Position numbers and translations under genes: made by a program. Of a DNA stretch of 64,000 bases, positions 8,301 through 16,630 are shown piece after piece. The DNA is from Elioraea sp964533585. GTDB taxonomy: Bacteria; Pseudomonadota; Alphaproteobacteria; Acetobacterales; Acetobacteraceae. The stretch is from positions 1 through 64,000 of the forward strand of contig CAZHMM010000001.1 of NCBI GenBank assembly GCA_964533585.1. Direction: 5' to 3'. Each line of letters opens with the position of its first letter. Position 1 is the first letter of the stretch. The notes beneath the pieces are model-generated. The model did not search any database. It was not told where the DNA came from and saw only the letters and a list, made by a program, of their open reading frames with translations.

Positions 8301-8840
8301 GTGGTGCGTCTGTTCGTCGGCCTGGCCCTGCCCGCGGAGCTGCGCGAGCGCCTCCGGCTGCTGGTCGCGCATCGCTTCGGCGGCGCGAAATGGGTGCCGC
8401 CCGAGAACTACCACCTGACGCTGCGCTTCATCGGCGAGGTGGACAACGGCCGCGCCGACGACATCGACGCCAGCCTCTCGGGCGTCACCGCGCGCGGCTT
8501 TGACCTGACGCTCGCGGGCGTCGGCGCGTTCGAGGCGCGTGGGCGGGCGAATGCGCTCTGGGTCGGGGTGGAGAAGAACCCCGCGCTGGAACATCTGCGC
8601 GCCAAGGTGGAGAGCGCGGTGGTGCGCGCGGGCTGCGAGCCGGAGCGGCGCAAATTCACCCCGCACGTCACGCTCGCCCGCCTCGACAACCCCGATCCGA
8701 TGAAGCTCGGCGAGTTCCTGCACGCGCACGGGCTGTTCCGCGCCGCCCCCGTGCCGGTCGAGCGGTTCACGCTGTTCTCGTCGCACCTCGCGCGCGAGCA
8801 GGCGCACTACACGGCGGAAGCGGACTACGCGCTGGCCTGA
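8301..8840 (+). CDS. thpR: RNA 2',3'-cyclic phosphodiesterase (LigT/ThpR)
   Basis: 179 residues with the two HxTx motifs of the 2H phosphoesterase superfamily: HLTL at 38-41 and HVTL at 122-125. The spacing fits ThpR, which opens 2',3'-cyclic phosphate ends of RNA and is probably involved in RNA repair or tRNA fragment metabolism. It starts at a GTG directly after the tesA stop and is probably in the same transcript. It converges with the lipoprotein gene. Confidence 0.9.
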   Translation: MVRLFVGLALPAELRERLRLLVAHRFGGAKWVPPENYHLTLRFIGEVDNGRADDIDASLSGVTARGFDLTLAGVGAFEARGRANALWVGVEKNPALEHLRAKVESAVVRAGCEPERRKFTPHVTLARLDNPDPMKLGEFLHAHGLFRAAPVPVERFTLFSSHLAREQAHYTAEADYALA

Positions 8841-8847
8841 GAGGAGT

Positions 8848-9333
8848 TCACCACAGCCGCGCCCGGGCGCGCGAGAGCGCGCGCAGACAGACCTCCTCCG
8901 GTACCCGCTCAAGCCCCGACGCGCGCGCCGTCGCCAGCACCACGCGCGGTTCGCGCTCGCCCTCGAGGAAGACGTCGAGCAGGCAGGACGGGCCGCGATA
9001 GAGCCAAGCCTGCGCTTCGCCCTCGTCGCGCACGAGATCCGGATCGCCCATCACCGCGCGCAGCTCGCCGCCGGTGAGGCCCGCCAGATCGCCGGCCGCG
9101 CGTGGCGAGCGTGCGTTCCCGACCCGAGCGGCCAGCGGGACGATCGGCCGCGGCGCCACCTCGTGCGGCGCGACGCCGCGGCGCATCGCCTCAAGCCCGG
9201 CCTGCGCGGTCGCCATATCCCTCAGCGCGTGATCAAGCGCAGCCTGCTCGCGCTCCGGTTGAGAGCCCGCGCAACCGATCAGGGCAACGGCCCCCGCCAG
9301 CAGCGCGAGGGCCGCAAGGGCGGAGGCGGTCAT
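8848..9333 (-). CDS. Small lipoprotein with a SmpA/BamE-like C-terminal region (function unknown)
   Basis: 161 residues with a lipoprotein signal peptide and lipobox LIGC (Cys21), so it should be anchored in the outer or inner membrane. The C-terminal half (LTGGELRAVMGDPDLVR, then AWLYRGPSCLLDVFL) recalls the BamE/OmlA fold, in which a helix is followed by a Gly-Asp-Pro turn and a beta sheet. Two Cys in the mature part (near LYRGPSC and EEVC) could form a disulfide. It is 35 bp downstream of the bactofilin gene on the same strand. I do not recognise the specific family. Confidence 0.7.
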   Translation of the reverse strand: MTASALAALALLAGAVALIGCAGSQPEREQAALDHALRDMATAQAGLEAMRRGVAPHEVAPRPIVPLAARVGNARSPRAAGDLAGLTGGELRAVMGDPDLVRDEGEAQAWLYRGPSCLLDVFLEGEREPRVVLATARASGLERVPEEVCLRALSRARARLW

Positions 9334-9368
9334 GGGCGGCGGCGGCGCGCTCCCGGTCCGGCGGGGGG

Positions 9369-10109
9369 CTAGCCGCGGGCGTAGACGGGCTCGGGCGGCA
9401 CCGGCGGCGCGACCGGCGCCTCGGGCGCTGGTGCTGCCGCGCGGGCCGGTGCTGCGGCGCCGGTCGGACCGGAGATCATCTCGATCTTGCCTGAGACCTG
9501 GGCTCCCTCCTCGACCATCAGGCGGTGGCAGCGGATCGTGCCGGTCACCTTGCCGGTCGAGCGGATCACCAGCCGCGAGGTCGCGGTCACCGAGCCGTCG
9601 AAGGCGCCGGAGATGTCGGCCTCCTCGATCTCGGCCTCGCCGCGGAAGACGCCCGAATCGGCGATGATCAGTTCGAGCGCATGACGGATCGACACCTCGA
9701 CCGTGCCGTGCACCTCCAGCCGTTCGCAGTCGCTGATCGCACCGCCCGCCAGCGCGATGCCGCGCCCGACCACCAGCGCCCGGCGATCGCCCGCCTGCGG
9801 CTTGGCGGCCGGAGCGGGCCGGGCCAGCGGGCCGGCGGAGGGCGCGGTGGGCTGGGTCGGCTGGGGCGGGATGCCGGTCGCCGGGAAATTCGGCTTCAAC
9901 GCCATGGGGGAGGGGCCTTCCTTTCGAATCGTGGTCGGGCGGGCGACCGCCTCGTCGGGCACGGGGCGGACACCGTCGCGGAAGCCGGCGTCGGCATCGG
10001 ATGCGGCCGCCGGCGCGTCTGTTCTCGGACGCTTGAAGAGGGCCAGGGGAACCTCGTCACGCTTCGGGGTTGGGCGCCGAGTCGAGGGGCGCGAACTGCC
10101 GAAGATCAT
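9369..10109 (-). CDS. Bactofilin (polymer-forming cytoskeletal protein)
   Basis: 246 residues. The central ~110 residues (about 108-215) have the beta-helix repeat pattern of bactofilins: ISDCERLEVHGTVEV, GVFRGEAEIEEADISGAF, GSVTATSRLVIRSTGKVTGTI. The N-terminal ~105 residues and the C-terminal ~30 residues are Pro/Ala-rich and probably disordered. Bactofilins polymerise without nucleotide and scaffold cell-shape or envelope enzymes. The ATG at 10109 lacks a clear SD, so a later start is possible. It is divergent from crcB. Confidence 0.9.
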   Translation of the reverse strand: MIFGSSRPSTRRPTPKRDEVPLALFKRPRTDAPAAASDADAGFRDGVRPVPDEAVARPTTIRKEGPSPMALKPNFPATGIPPQPTQPTAPSAGPLARPAPAAKPQAGDRRALVVGRGIALAGGAISDCERLEVHGTVEVSIRHALELIIADSGVFRGEAEIEEADISGAFDGSVTATSRLVIRSTGKVTGTIRCHRLMVEEGAQVSGKIEMISGPTGAAAPARAAAPAPEAPVAPPVPPEPVYARG

Positions 10110-10259
10110 ACACCGGCATTGGGGGGCCGCAACGCGAAGGCCTCGCCGTGCGGTTCAACCCAGGCGACCGTCCGGCCGCCGCGCCATGGGTGGTGGACAA
10201 GTGCCGCGCCCCGCCACGACGATGCGCCAAGATGGCGTGCGGCGACGCGGGGCGGCGAG

Positions 10260-10649
10260 ATGGGCGCGATGGCGTGGGTGATGCTCGGCAGCGCGCTTGG
10301 CGGCACGGCGCGCTACTGGCTGTCCGGCGCGGTCGGTCGGAAGGTAGGCGAAACGTTCCCCTGGGGCACCATGCTGGTGAATGTCAGTGGGTCCCTCGTG
10401 CTCGGCATCGTTGCCGCGATCGCCGCTCGAAGCGGATGGGCCGCGGCCGACCACGCCTGGCGGCTCGTCGTGATCGGCTTCCTCGGCTCCTACACCACGG
10501 TCTCGTCGTTCAGCCTGCAGACGCTGGCGCTGGCGCGCGACCGCGGCATGCGGCGAGCCTTGGCGAATGTCGTGCTCTCCGTCGTGCTCTGCCTGTCGGC
10601 CGCCGCGCTCGGCCTCGTCCTCGGCGGCGCGGTGGCGGAGGCGCGCTGA
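10260..10649 (+). CDS. crcB1: Fluoride ion channel CrcB/Fluc, first of a tandem pair
   Basis: 129 residues, four transmembrane helices, with GSALGGTARYW near the N-terminus, NVSGSLVLG in TM2 and GFLGSYTTVSSFSLQT in TM3. The family signature GFCGGxTTFSTF is altered here (FLGSYTTVSSF). Fluc channels expel fluoride as dual-topology dimers. The second copy starts 3 bp after its stop, so a heterodimer like the Gram-positive CrcB1/CrcB2 systems is possible. ATG 10269 is an alternative start. I see no fluoride riboswitch upstream. Confidence 0.88.
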   Translation: MGAMAWVMLGSALGGTARYWLSGAVGRKVGETFPWGTMLVNVSGSLVLGIVAAIAARSGWAAADHAWRLVVIGFLGSYTTVSSFSLQTLALARDRGMRRALANVVLSVVLCLSAAALGLVLGGAVAEAR

Positions 10650-10652
10650 GCC

Positions 10653-11072
10653 GTGTCGCCGTCCCGACGCGAGACCGCCGCGCTCTATGCCGCGGTCGCG
10701 TTCGGCAGCGCGCTTGGCGGCACGGCGCGCTGGCTCGCCGGCGAGGCGCTGCATGATTGGGTCGGCTCGGGCTTTCCCTGGGGCACGCTGTTCGTCAACG
10801 CGACCGGATCGTTCCTGATCGGCGTCTATGCCGCGCTGGCCGTCGCCGACGGCCGACTGCTCGCCTCGCCGCGCCAGCGTCAGTTCGTCATGACCGGGTT
10901 CTGCGGCGGCTACACGACCTTCTCGATCTTCAGCTTCGAGACGGTCCGGCTGATCGAAGCCGGACGGCACGTGCTCGCCGGGGTCAACGTCGCGGTCTCG
11001 GTCGTGGTGTGGCTCGGCTGCGTCTGGGCGGGCTGGGCGCTCGCCACGCGGATCAACCGGCTGACGAGATAG
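10653..11072 (+). CDS. crcB2: Fluoride ion channel CrcB/Fluc, second of a tandem pair
   Basis: 139 residues with four predicted helices and a closer match to the Fluc signature than the first copy: GSALGGTARWL, NATGSFLIG and GFCGGYTTFSIFSFET. It starts at a GTG 3 bp after the first copy. A 30-bp block encoding the first signature is identical in the two genes (10285-10314 and 10702-10731), which marks them as a local duplication or shows gene conversion. Confidence 0.9.
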   Translation: MSPSRRETAALYAAVAFGSALGGTARWLAGEALHDWVGSGFPWGTLFVNATGSFLIGVYAALAVADGRLLASPRQRQFVMTGFCGGYTTFSIFSFETVRLIEAGRHVLAGVNVAVSVVVWLGCVWAGWALATRINRLTR

Positions 11073-11104
11073 GCGAGGCAGAGCCGGAGGAGGTGCTGCC
11101 GCGT

Positions 11105-11389
11105 ATGTATTTCGGCGACAGCGACCGGCAGGACAGCCGCCCGCAGGGTGTCGCGAAAGCCGACGAGCAGTTGGCGGAGCAATTGGCCCTGGCATACGAG
11201 CGCATCGTCCGTGCTGGTCACGGACAGGGCCGCCATCGCCGCGATGTGGCGGCGTCCACAGCATCCGTGGCGGCTGCCGGCGTTGCGCTGACGGGATCGT
11301 CATGCTCCGCAATGAATCAGGACGTGAAGGCGCGCTGCCAGATGTCGCGGAGATCGCACCGCATCGGATCCACCGCGTGGACCGCCTGA
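11105..11389 (+). CDS. Possible small hypothetical protein (94 codons)
   Basis: A short frame in the 441-bp gap between crcB2 and the EAL gene. A GGAGGAGG stretch lies 11 bp before the ATG, and the first ~45 codons have strong third-position G/C like neighbouring genes, with a helical, charged composition (ADEQLAEQLALAYERIVRAG). Past codon ~50 the bias fades and the product becomes Ser/Arg-rich. No family is recognised. It may be a real small gene, a decayed remnant, or chance. Confidence 0.28.
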   Translation: MYFGDSDRQDSRPQGVAKADEQLAEQLALAYERIVRAGHGQGRHRRDVAASTASVAAAGVALTGSSCSAMNQDVKARCQMSRRSHRIGSTAWTA

Positions 11390-11513
11390 CCCCGTGCGGA
11401 TGGCGCCAATATCTGGCGCCGCATGATTCAGGGTCGATTCACCGATTGCCGCCAGCGTGGCCCCAGGGACTGCGGGAGCTGACCATGTCATTTGATCTCG
11501 GCGTCGAGGCCGC
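11390..11513. other. Intergenic DNA before the EAL gene
   Basis: Together with the doubtful small frame before it, this is part of the longest gene-poor stretch of the window (11073-11513). I see no tRNA, terminator or recognisable operator here, only a weak GAGG just before the EAL start codon. Confidence 0.4.
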
Positions 11514-12497
11514 ATGAACGCCCGTCGATCGCGTGCTCAGCCGTGCGGTTGCGGGCTGGCGCCTGGCGCGGCGTCCGCTGCACCGCGCCGATCTGCCACG
11601 TCGGCCTGCGTTGCCTGTGGCCCTGGCGAGGCACTTGCCGGCCGGCTGCGCATGGCCTTCCAGCCGATCTTCGTCAGCGGCCGCGCCGGCTGGTCAACCT
11701 TCGCCTTCGAGGCGCTGGCGCGCGGCCCGGCCGGCGAACCCGCCGGCGAGGTGCTCGGCGCCCTGCGCCAGGCGGCTGATCCGCATGTGCTCGATTTGGC
11801 CTGCCGGCTTGCCGGGTTGCGCGATGCCGCGGCGCTCGATCTGCACCGGAGCCGCGCGCTGCTGTCGCTGAACGTGCTGCCGACCGCGGTGCTGAACCCG
11901 GCGACCTGCCTCGGCGCGACGCTGCGGGCCGCGCGCCGTTTCGGCTTCCCGCCCGAACGGATCCTGTTCGAGATCACCGAGGTCGAGCAGGTGCGCGACA
12001 TCGCCCTGCTGCGCGAGGCGATCGCGGCGCAGCGCGCCCATGGCGTGTCGGTGGCGCTGGACGATTTCGGCGCCGGCTATTCGGGGCTCGGACTGCTGGT
12101 CGACGTCCGGCCCGACATCGTCAAGCTCGCCCGGCACCTGCTGCACGGGATCGACTGCGATCCGACCCGGGCACGGATCGTCGGCGCGATCGCGGAGGCG
12201 TGCCGCAGCCTCGGCATCATCGTGATCGCCGAAGGCGTCGAGACGGATGCAGAACTGCGCCTGCTGCGCGGGATCGGGATCGAGCACTTCCAGGGCTATC
12301 TGCTGGCGCGGCCAAGCCTCGGGGCGCTGCCGGTCGTTGCGCCCGCAGGCGGTGTGGCGTCGCCGCTGCGCGAGCGCACACTCAAACAGATGTGGCGGTC
12401 CGCCCGGCGCTTGCGTCTGGCGCACACGTTCAGTGCGCGGCGTGTTCGTCGGGCATCCGGAACGGCAGCGTCCTGCGCCGCGGCCAGATCCGTTTAG
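11514..12497 (+). CDS. EAL-domain protein (c-di-GMP phosphodiesterase) with N-terminal cysteines
   Basis: 327 residues. The EAL domain spans about 45-280 and keeps the catalytic set: FEALARG, the Asn in LNVLP, FEITE, LDDFGAGYSGL, the Lys in VKLARHLL, and AEGVE followed by FQGYLLARP. It should hydrolyse c-di-GMP. Before it lie two cysteine pairs, CGC (11-13) and CVAC (32-35), and no classical sensor domain or transmembrane helix, so it is probably cytoplasmic; the cysteines might bind metal or sense redox. The C-terminal ~45 residues are basic and look disordered. No GGDEF partner is nearby. Confidence 0.85.
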   Translation: MNARRSRAQPCGCGLAPGAASAAPRRSATSACVACGPGEALAGRLRMAFQPIFVSGRAGWSTFAFEALARGPAGEPAGEVLGALRQAADPHVLDLACRLAGLRDAAALDLHRSRALLSLNVLPTAVLNPATCLGATLRAARRFGFPPERILFEITEVEQVRDIALLREAIAAQRAHGVSVALDDFGAGYSGLGLLVDVRPDIVKLARHLLHGIDCDPTRARIVGAIAEACRSLGIIVIAEGVETDAELRLLRGIGIEHFQGYLLARPSLGALPVVAPAGGVASPLRERTLKQMWRSARRLRLAHTFSARRVRRASGTAASCAAARSV

Positions 12498-12540
12498 GTA
12501 TTCCCTCTAAAGATTTGCTCTCACACGACATACGATCGTC

Positions 12541-12570
12541 TTGTCTCGGTTGGCGATCCGCACCTAACGT
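12541..12570 (+). promoter_or_regulatory. Candidate sigma-70-type promoter before the double winged-helix gene
   Basis: TTGTCT at 12541-12546 and TAACGT at 12565-12570 are separated by 18 bp, in an unusually AT-rich gap. The match to consensus is moderate, and the distance to the start codon (119 bp) leaves a long leader. Confidence 0.25.
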
Positions 12571-12689
12571 CCTGCGCGCATCGGCTGAAGATCGAGGGAA
12601 GACGTCAACTTCATGGGCATGGAGGTGGTACCCGCGGTCTGGGTGCATCGCTGCGACCCAGCGGTGCCGTCGCGTCCGTTGGCGTTCGG

Positions 12690-13877
<1,188 letters not shown>

Positions 13878-13898
13878 GCTAGGTCGGGAAGACGCGAC

Positions 13899-13927
13899 CT
13901 TCTGGCGGGGTTTGGCCGGCGGGTCAA
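13899..13927 (-). promoter_or_regulatory. Candidate promoter of tRNA-Val
   Basis: On the minus strand TTGACC (13927-13922) and CAGAAG (13904-13899) are 17 bp apart, placing initiation about 15 nt before the tRNA. The -35 is good and the -10 is weak. Confidence 0.4.
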
Positions 13928-14029
13928 GCGGGCCGCCCGCAATGGGCCGCAAGCGAAAGCGGCGCCGGGACGGGGCCTGCAAGACCCCCACCCCGACGCC
14001 GCCGGCCTCGCGAACCGAACCGCCGCGGA

Positions 14030-14485
14030 TCAGGCCGCGCGGGCCTGGGTCTCGATCACCTGCGGCTGGCCCTTGGTGATCGGGATCTGCCGCGGGCGCA
14101 GGCTCTCGGGCACGACGCGGCGCAGCGCGATGTGCAGCAGGCCGTGCTCCAGGCTCGCGCCGTCCACCACCATGTGGTCGGCGAGCTCGAAGCGGCGCTC
14201 GAACGCGCGCCGCGCGATGCCGCGATGCAGGAACTGCCGCGGCTCGGCCTCCTTGGCCGCCTTGCCGGTCACGACCAGGGCATTGTCCTTCTGGCTGATC
14301 TCCAGATCGGACTCGCCGAAGCCGGCCACCGCCATGGTCAGGCGGTACTGGTCGTCGCTCAGCTTCTCGATGTTATAGGGCGGGTAGCTCGCATCGGCCG
14401 CGTTCAGGGCCGTATCCATCAGGCGCGACAGGCGGTCGAAGCCGATGGTCGAGCGGAACAGCGGAGAGAAATCGAAGCCGTTCAT
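14030..14485 (-). CDS. Small heat-shock protein, Hsp20/IbpA family
   Basis: 151 residues with a short N-terminal arm (FDFSPLFRSTIGFDRLSRLMD), an alpha-crystallin domain from about 35 to 125 (YNIEKLSDDQYRLTMAVAGF; AFERRFELADHMVVDGASLEHGLLHIAL) and a C-terminal IPI motif (RQIPITKG) for oligomer contacts. It holds unfolding proteins for refolding by DnaK/ClpB. Expression is probably controlled twice: a sigma-32-like promoter and a ROSE-type RNA thermometer lie directly upstream. Confidence 0.95.
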   Translation of the reverse strand: MNGFDFSPLFRSTIGFDRLSRLMDTALNAADASYPPYNIEKLSDDQYRLTMAVAGFGESDLEISQKDNALVVTGKAAKEAEPRQFLHRGIARRAFERRFELADHMVVDGASLEHGLLHIALRRVVPESLRPRQIPITKGQPQVIETQARAA

Positions 14486-14597
14486 CGTCGGTCCTCCTTC
14501 AAGGAAGCAAGGTCCGGTCGGTCGGGCGTGGCACCGCCATGGTCAGCCGAAGCCTGACCGATCGCGCCGGGACCCCTGAGGCATCCCGGCGCGATCG
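14486..14597 (-). promoter_or_regulatory. ROSE-type RNA thermometer in the hsp20 5' UTR
   Basis: Just before the start codon the minus strand reads TTGCTTCCTTGAAGGAGG (14510-14493). The Shine-Dalgarno AGGAGG can pair with CTTCCT, leaving the G of the conserved UUGCU element next to the stem, as in ROSE elements of rhizobial small heat-shock genes. Upstream lie further stems: 14541-14546 with 14554-14559, and a perfect 14-bp stem, 14559-14572 with 14584-14597. Multi-hairpin leaders closing on the SD are the ROSE layout. The largest stem could instead belong to the rpmE terminator. Confidence 0.72.
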
Positions 14598-14626
14598 ACA
14601 TAGGAGGCGGAGCGCGGCCCTTCAAG
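14598..14626 (-). promoter_or_regulatory. Sigma-32 (RpoH)-like heat-shock promoter of hsp20
   Basis: On the minus strand CTTGAA (14626-14621) is followed after 16 bp by CCTATGT (14604-14598), close to alphaproteobacterial RpoH promoters (CTTGAA, CCTATAT-like -10). It lies in the gap after rpmE and would start transcription near 14591, at the head of the ROSE-like leader. Confidence 0.6.
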
Positions 14627-14643
14627 AGGGCGCGGGGCGAAGC

Positions 14644-14961
14644 CTATTTCTTCTTGCCCTGGGCCGGCTTGGCAGCGCCGGCCGGCGCTGCCGCAGCCTT
14701 GGCGCCCTTGTTGATGCTGGCCGCGGCCTTGATGTTCATCTTCGACAGATCGACCGCGAAGCGCTTGTTGAACTTCGACACCTGGCCCGCGCTGTCGAGC
14801 ACCACCCGCTGCTGGCCGGTCCAGGCCGGGTGCGACTTCGGGTCGATATCGAGCCGCAGCGTGTCGCCGGGCTTGCCGTAGCAGGACCGGGTCGTGAACG
14901 AGGACCCGTCGGTCATGACGACGGTGATCTCGTGGTAGTTCGGGTGGATGCCCTTCTTCAT
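14644..14961 (-). CDS. rpmE: 50S ribosomal protein bL31, zinc-less type
   Basis: 105 residues starting MKKGIHPNYHEITVV, clearly bL31 (FTTRSCYGKPG, DPKSHPAWTGQQR, VSKFNKRFAVDL). The CxC and CxxC zinc ligands of the E. coli type are replaced (VVMTDG and DPKSH), so it is the C-minus type that does not need zinc. The C-terminal ~35 residues are an Ala/Lys-rich extension (AAAAPAGAAKPAQGKKK), common in alphaproteobacteria. The ATG at 14961 is chosen by alignment; upstream codons in frame are non-conserved. Confidence 0.95.
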   Translation of the reverse strand: MKKGIHPNYHEITVVMTDGSSFTTRSCYGKPGDTLRLDIDPKSHPAWTGQQRVVLDSAGQVSKFNKRFAVDLSKMNIKAAASINKGAKAAAAPAGAAKPAQGKKK

Positions 14962-15145
14962 GGCCCGCGACCTTTCAACGACGAAGGCGCGGCGATGCCG
15001 ACCGCCGCGCGAGAGCGGGGGGATAGCCGAACGGCGCCGGGCAGGCAAGGCGGCCTGGCGCGCAGCCGGCCTGCCTGCCCGCGCCGGGTGCGCCAGGGCG
15101 GCGCAAAGGCCCCACATCGCAGCGTCCCCGCAGGCACGCGCAGCG

Positions 15146-15174
15146 TTGACGGGCCGTTCGCCAGGGCACACACT
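15146..15174 (+). promoter_or_regulatory. Weak candidate promoter of the nadC operon
   Basis: TTGACG (15146-15151) and CACACT (15169-15174) are 17 bp apart, directly followed by the palindrome at 15175-15198. The -35 is good and the -10 poor. If used, the palindrome would overlap the transcription start. Confidence 0.3.
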
Positions 15175-15198
15175 CGATCGTAGGTATACAAACGATCG
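15175..15198 (+). promoter_or_regulatory. 24-bp imperfect palindrome, candidate operator before nadC
   Basis: CGATCG arms flank a GTATAC core (15175-15180, 15184-15189, 15193-15198), with 20 of 24 positions symmetric. It ends 11 bp before the nadC GTG. The core resembles GntR-family operators (GT-TA-AC), but no regulator gene is adjacent, so the factor is unknown. Confidence 0.5.
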
Positions 15199-15209
15199 GG
15201 GGATGCGAC

Positions 15210-16058
15210 GTGCTGGAGTGGACTGCGGTCGACCGGATCATCGACGCCGCACTGGCCGAGGACATCGGCGCGGTCGATCTCACCAGCGAAATCGTCGTCC
15301 CCGACGGCACCCGTGCCACCTTCGTGCTGCGCACCCGCGAGGAGATCGTGCTGGCCGGGCTTGCCGTCGCCGAGGCGGTGTTCCGTCGCCGCGCGCCGGA
15401 GTGCGGCTTCGAGCCCGGCGCCGCCGACGGCCACCGCGTGGCACCCGGCACCGTGCTGGCGACCGTCACCGGCCCCGCCCGAGCCCTGCTGACGGCCGAG
15501 CGCACCGCGCTCAACCTGCTCTCGCACATGTCCGGCATCGCCACGCTGACCCGTCGCTATGTCGACCGGATCGCCGGGACCAAGGCGCAACTCATCGACA
15601 CGCGCAAGACCACGCCCGGGCTGCGCGCGATCGAGAAGCACGCGACGACGCTGGGTGGGGCGCGCAACCACCGGCTCGACCTCGCCGGCGGGATCATGAT
15701 CAAGGACAATCACATCTCGGTCTGCGGCTCGATCGCCGCCGCCGTGGCGCGCGCCAAGACGGCGGCGCCGGTGCTGACCAAGGTCGAGGTCGAGTGCGAC
15801 CGGCTCGATCAGGTGCGCGAGGCGGTCGAGGCCGGTGCCGACATGCTGCTGCTGGACAACATGACCACCGAGATGCTGCGCGAGGCAGTCGCGATCATCG
15901 CCGGCCGCATTCCCGCCGAAGCCTCGGGCGGGGTGAACCTCGACACCATCCGCGGCATCGCCGAGACGGGTGTGGATTTCATCAGCGTCGGGCGGATCAC
16001 CCAGGGCGCGCCAGCCGTGGATATCGGCCTCGACGCGACGCTGGAGCCGGGTGGGTGA
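15210..16058 (+). CDS. nadC: Nicotinate-nucleotide pyrophosphorylase (quinolinate phosphoribosyltransferase)
   Basis: 282 residues, the usual length for NadC. Conserved blocks are present: LTAERTALNLLSHMSGIAT, DTRKTTPGLRAIEKHAT, GGARNHRLDLAGGIMIKDNH, KVEVEC, LLLDNM and EASGGVNL. It converts quinolinate and PRPP to nicotinate mononucleotide in de novo NAD synthesis. It starts at GTG 15210, and its TGA overlaps the GTG of the next gene (GTGA). nadA and nadB are not in the window; the gene instead leads an operon with a LOG protein and a TRAP transporter. Confidence 0.95.
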   Translation: MLEWTAVDRIIDAALAEDIGAVDLTSEIVVPDGTRATFVLRTREEIVLAGLAVAEAVFRRRAPECGFEPGAADGHRVAPGTVLATVTGPARALLTAERTALNLLSHMSGIATLTRRYVDRIAGTKAQLIDTRKTTPGLRAIEKHATTLGGARNHRLDLAGGIMIKDNHISVCGSIAAAVARAKTAAPVLTKVEVECDRLDQVREAVEAGADMLLLDNMTTEMLREAVAIIAGRIPAEASGGVNLDTIRGIAETGVDFISVGRITQGAPAVDIGLDATLEPGG

Positions 16059-16630
16059 GCGCGGTTGGCCTGTTCTGTGGTGCGAACGACGCGCTGCCCG
16101 AGCCGTTCCGGGCAGCGGCCGCCGCGTTCGGCGAGGGCCTCGCCGCGCGGGGGCTGACGCTGGTCTATGGCGGCTCCTCGCGCGGGCTGATGGGCGAGGC
16201 AGCGCGCGCGGCCAAGGCGGCCGGCGGCCGCGTGGTCGGCGTGATGCCGCGCCACCTGATCAGCCGCGAACGCGCCGCCGCCGACATCGACGAGCTCCAC
16301 CTGGTCGACAGCCTCGCCGAGCGCAAGCAGCGCATGGCCGATCTCTCCGACCTGTTCGTCGCGCTGCCGGGCGGTGTCGGCACCCTCGACGAGGCGCTCG
16401 AGATGATCACCTGGTTCGATGTCGGGATCGCGCGCAAGCCGACGCTGTTCGTCGACGTCGAGGCGTTCTGGCGGCCCTTCGCCGCGATGATGGCGGCGTT
16501 CGGCGCGGCCGGGGTGCTGCGTCCGCATCTCGCCGGCGCCTGGTCGATCCTTCCGGATGTTCCGGCCACACTGCTCGCCGTGGAGCAGGCACTGGCGCCT
16601 GAGGCGCCCATCGAGGGGAGACTGGCATGA
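16055..16630 (+). CDS. LOG family protein (TIGR00730, nucleoside 5'-monophosphate phosphoribohydrolase-like)
   Basis: 191 residues with the Rossmann-fold LOG motifs: GGSSRGLMG (39-47) and PGGVGTLDE (105-113). Family members split AMP-type nucleotides into base and ribose 5-phosphate; some make cytokinins. It begins at a GTG overlapping the nadC stop and ends overlapping the ATG of the TRAP binding protein (ATGA), so three genes are translationally coupled. Its preferred nucleotide is unknown; a role in nicotinate-nucleotide or purine salvage is only suggested by context. Confidence 0.88.
   Translation: MSAVGLFCGANDALPEPFRAAAAAFGEGLAARGLTLVYGGSSRGLMGEAARAAKAAGGRVVGVMPRHLISRERAAADIDELHLVDSLAERKQRMADLSDLFVALPGGVGTLDEALEMITWFDVGIARKPTLFVDVEAFWRPFAAMMAAFGAAGVLRPHLAGAWSILPDVPATLLAVEQALAPEAPIEGRLA

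Noticed and set aside
10110..10259. Fluoride riboswitch before crcB1
   Set aside because: I looked for the conserved crcB-motif sequences in this leader and could not place the pseudoknot pairs.
14559..14597. The 14-bp perfect stem as an rpmE terminator
   Set aside because: No T run follows on the minus strand and it lies just after a heat-shock-like promoter, so I favour it as part of the hsp20 leader, though a dual role is possible.
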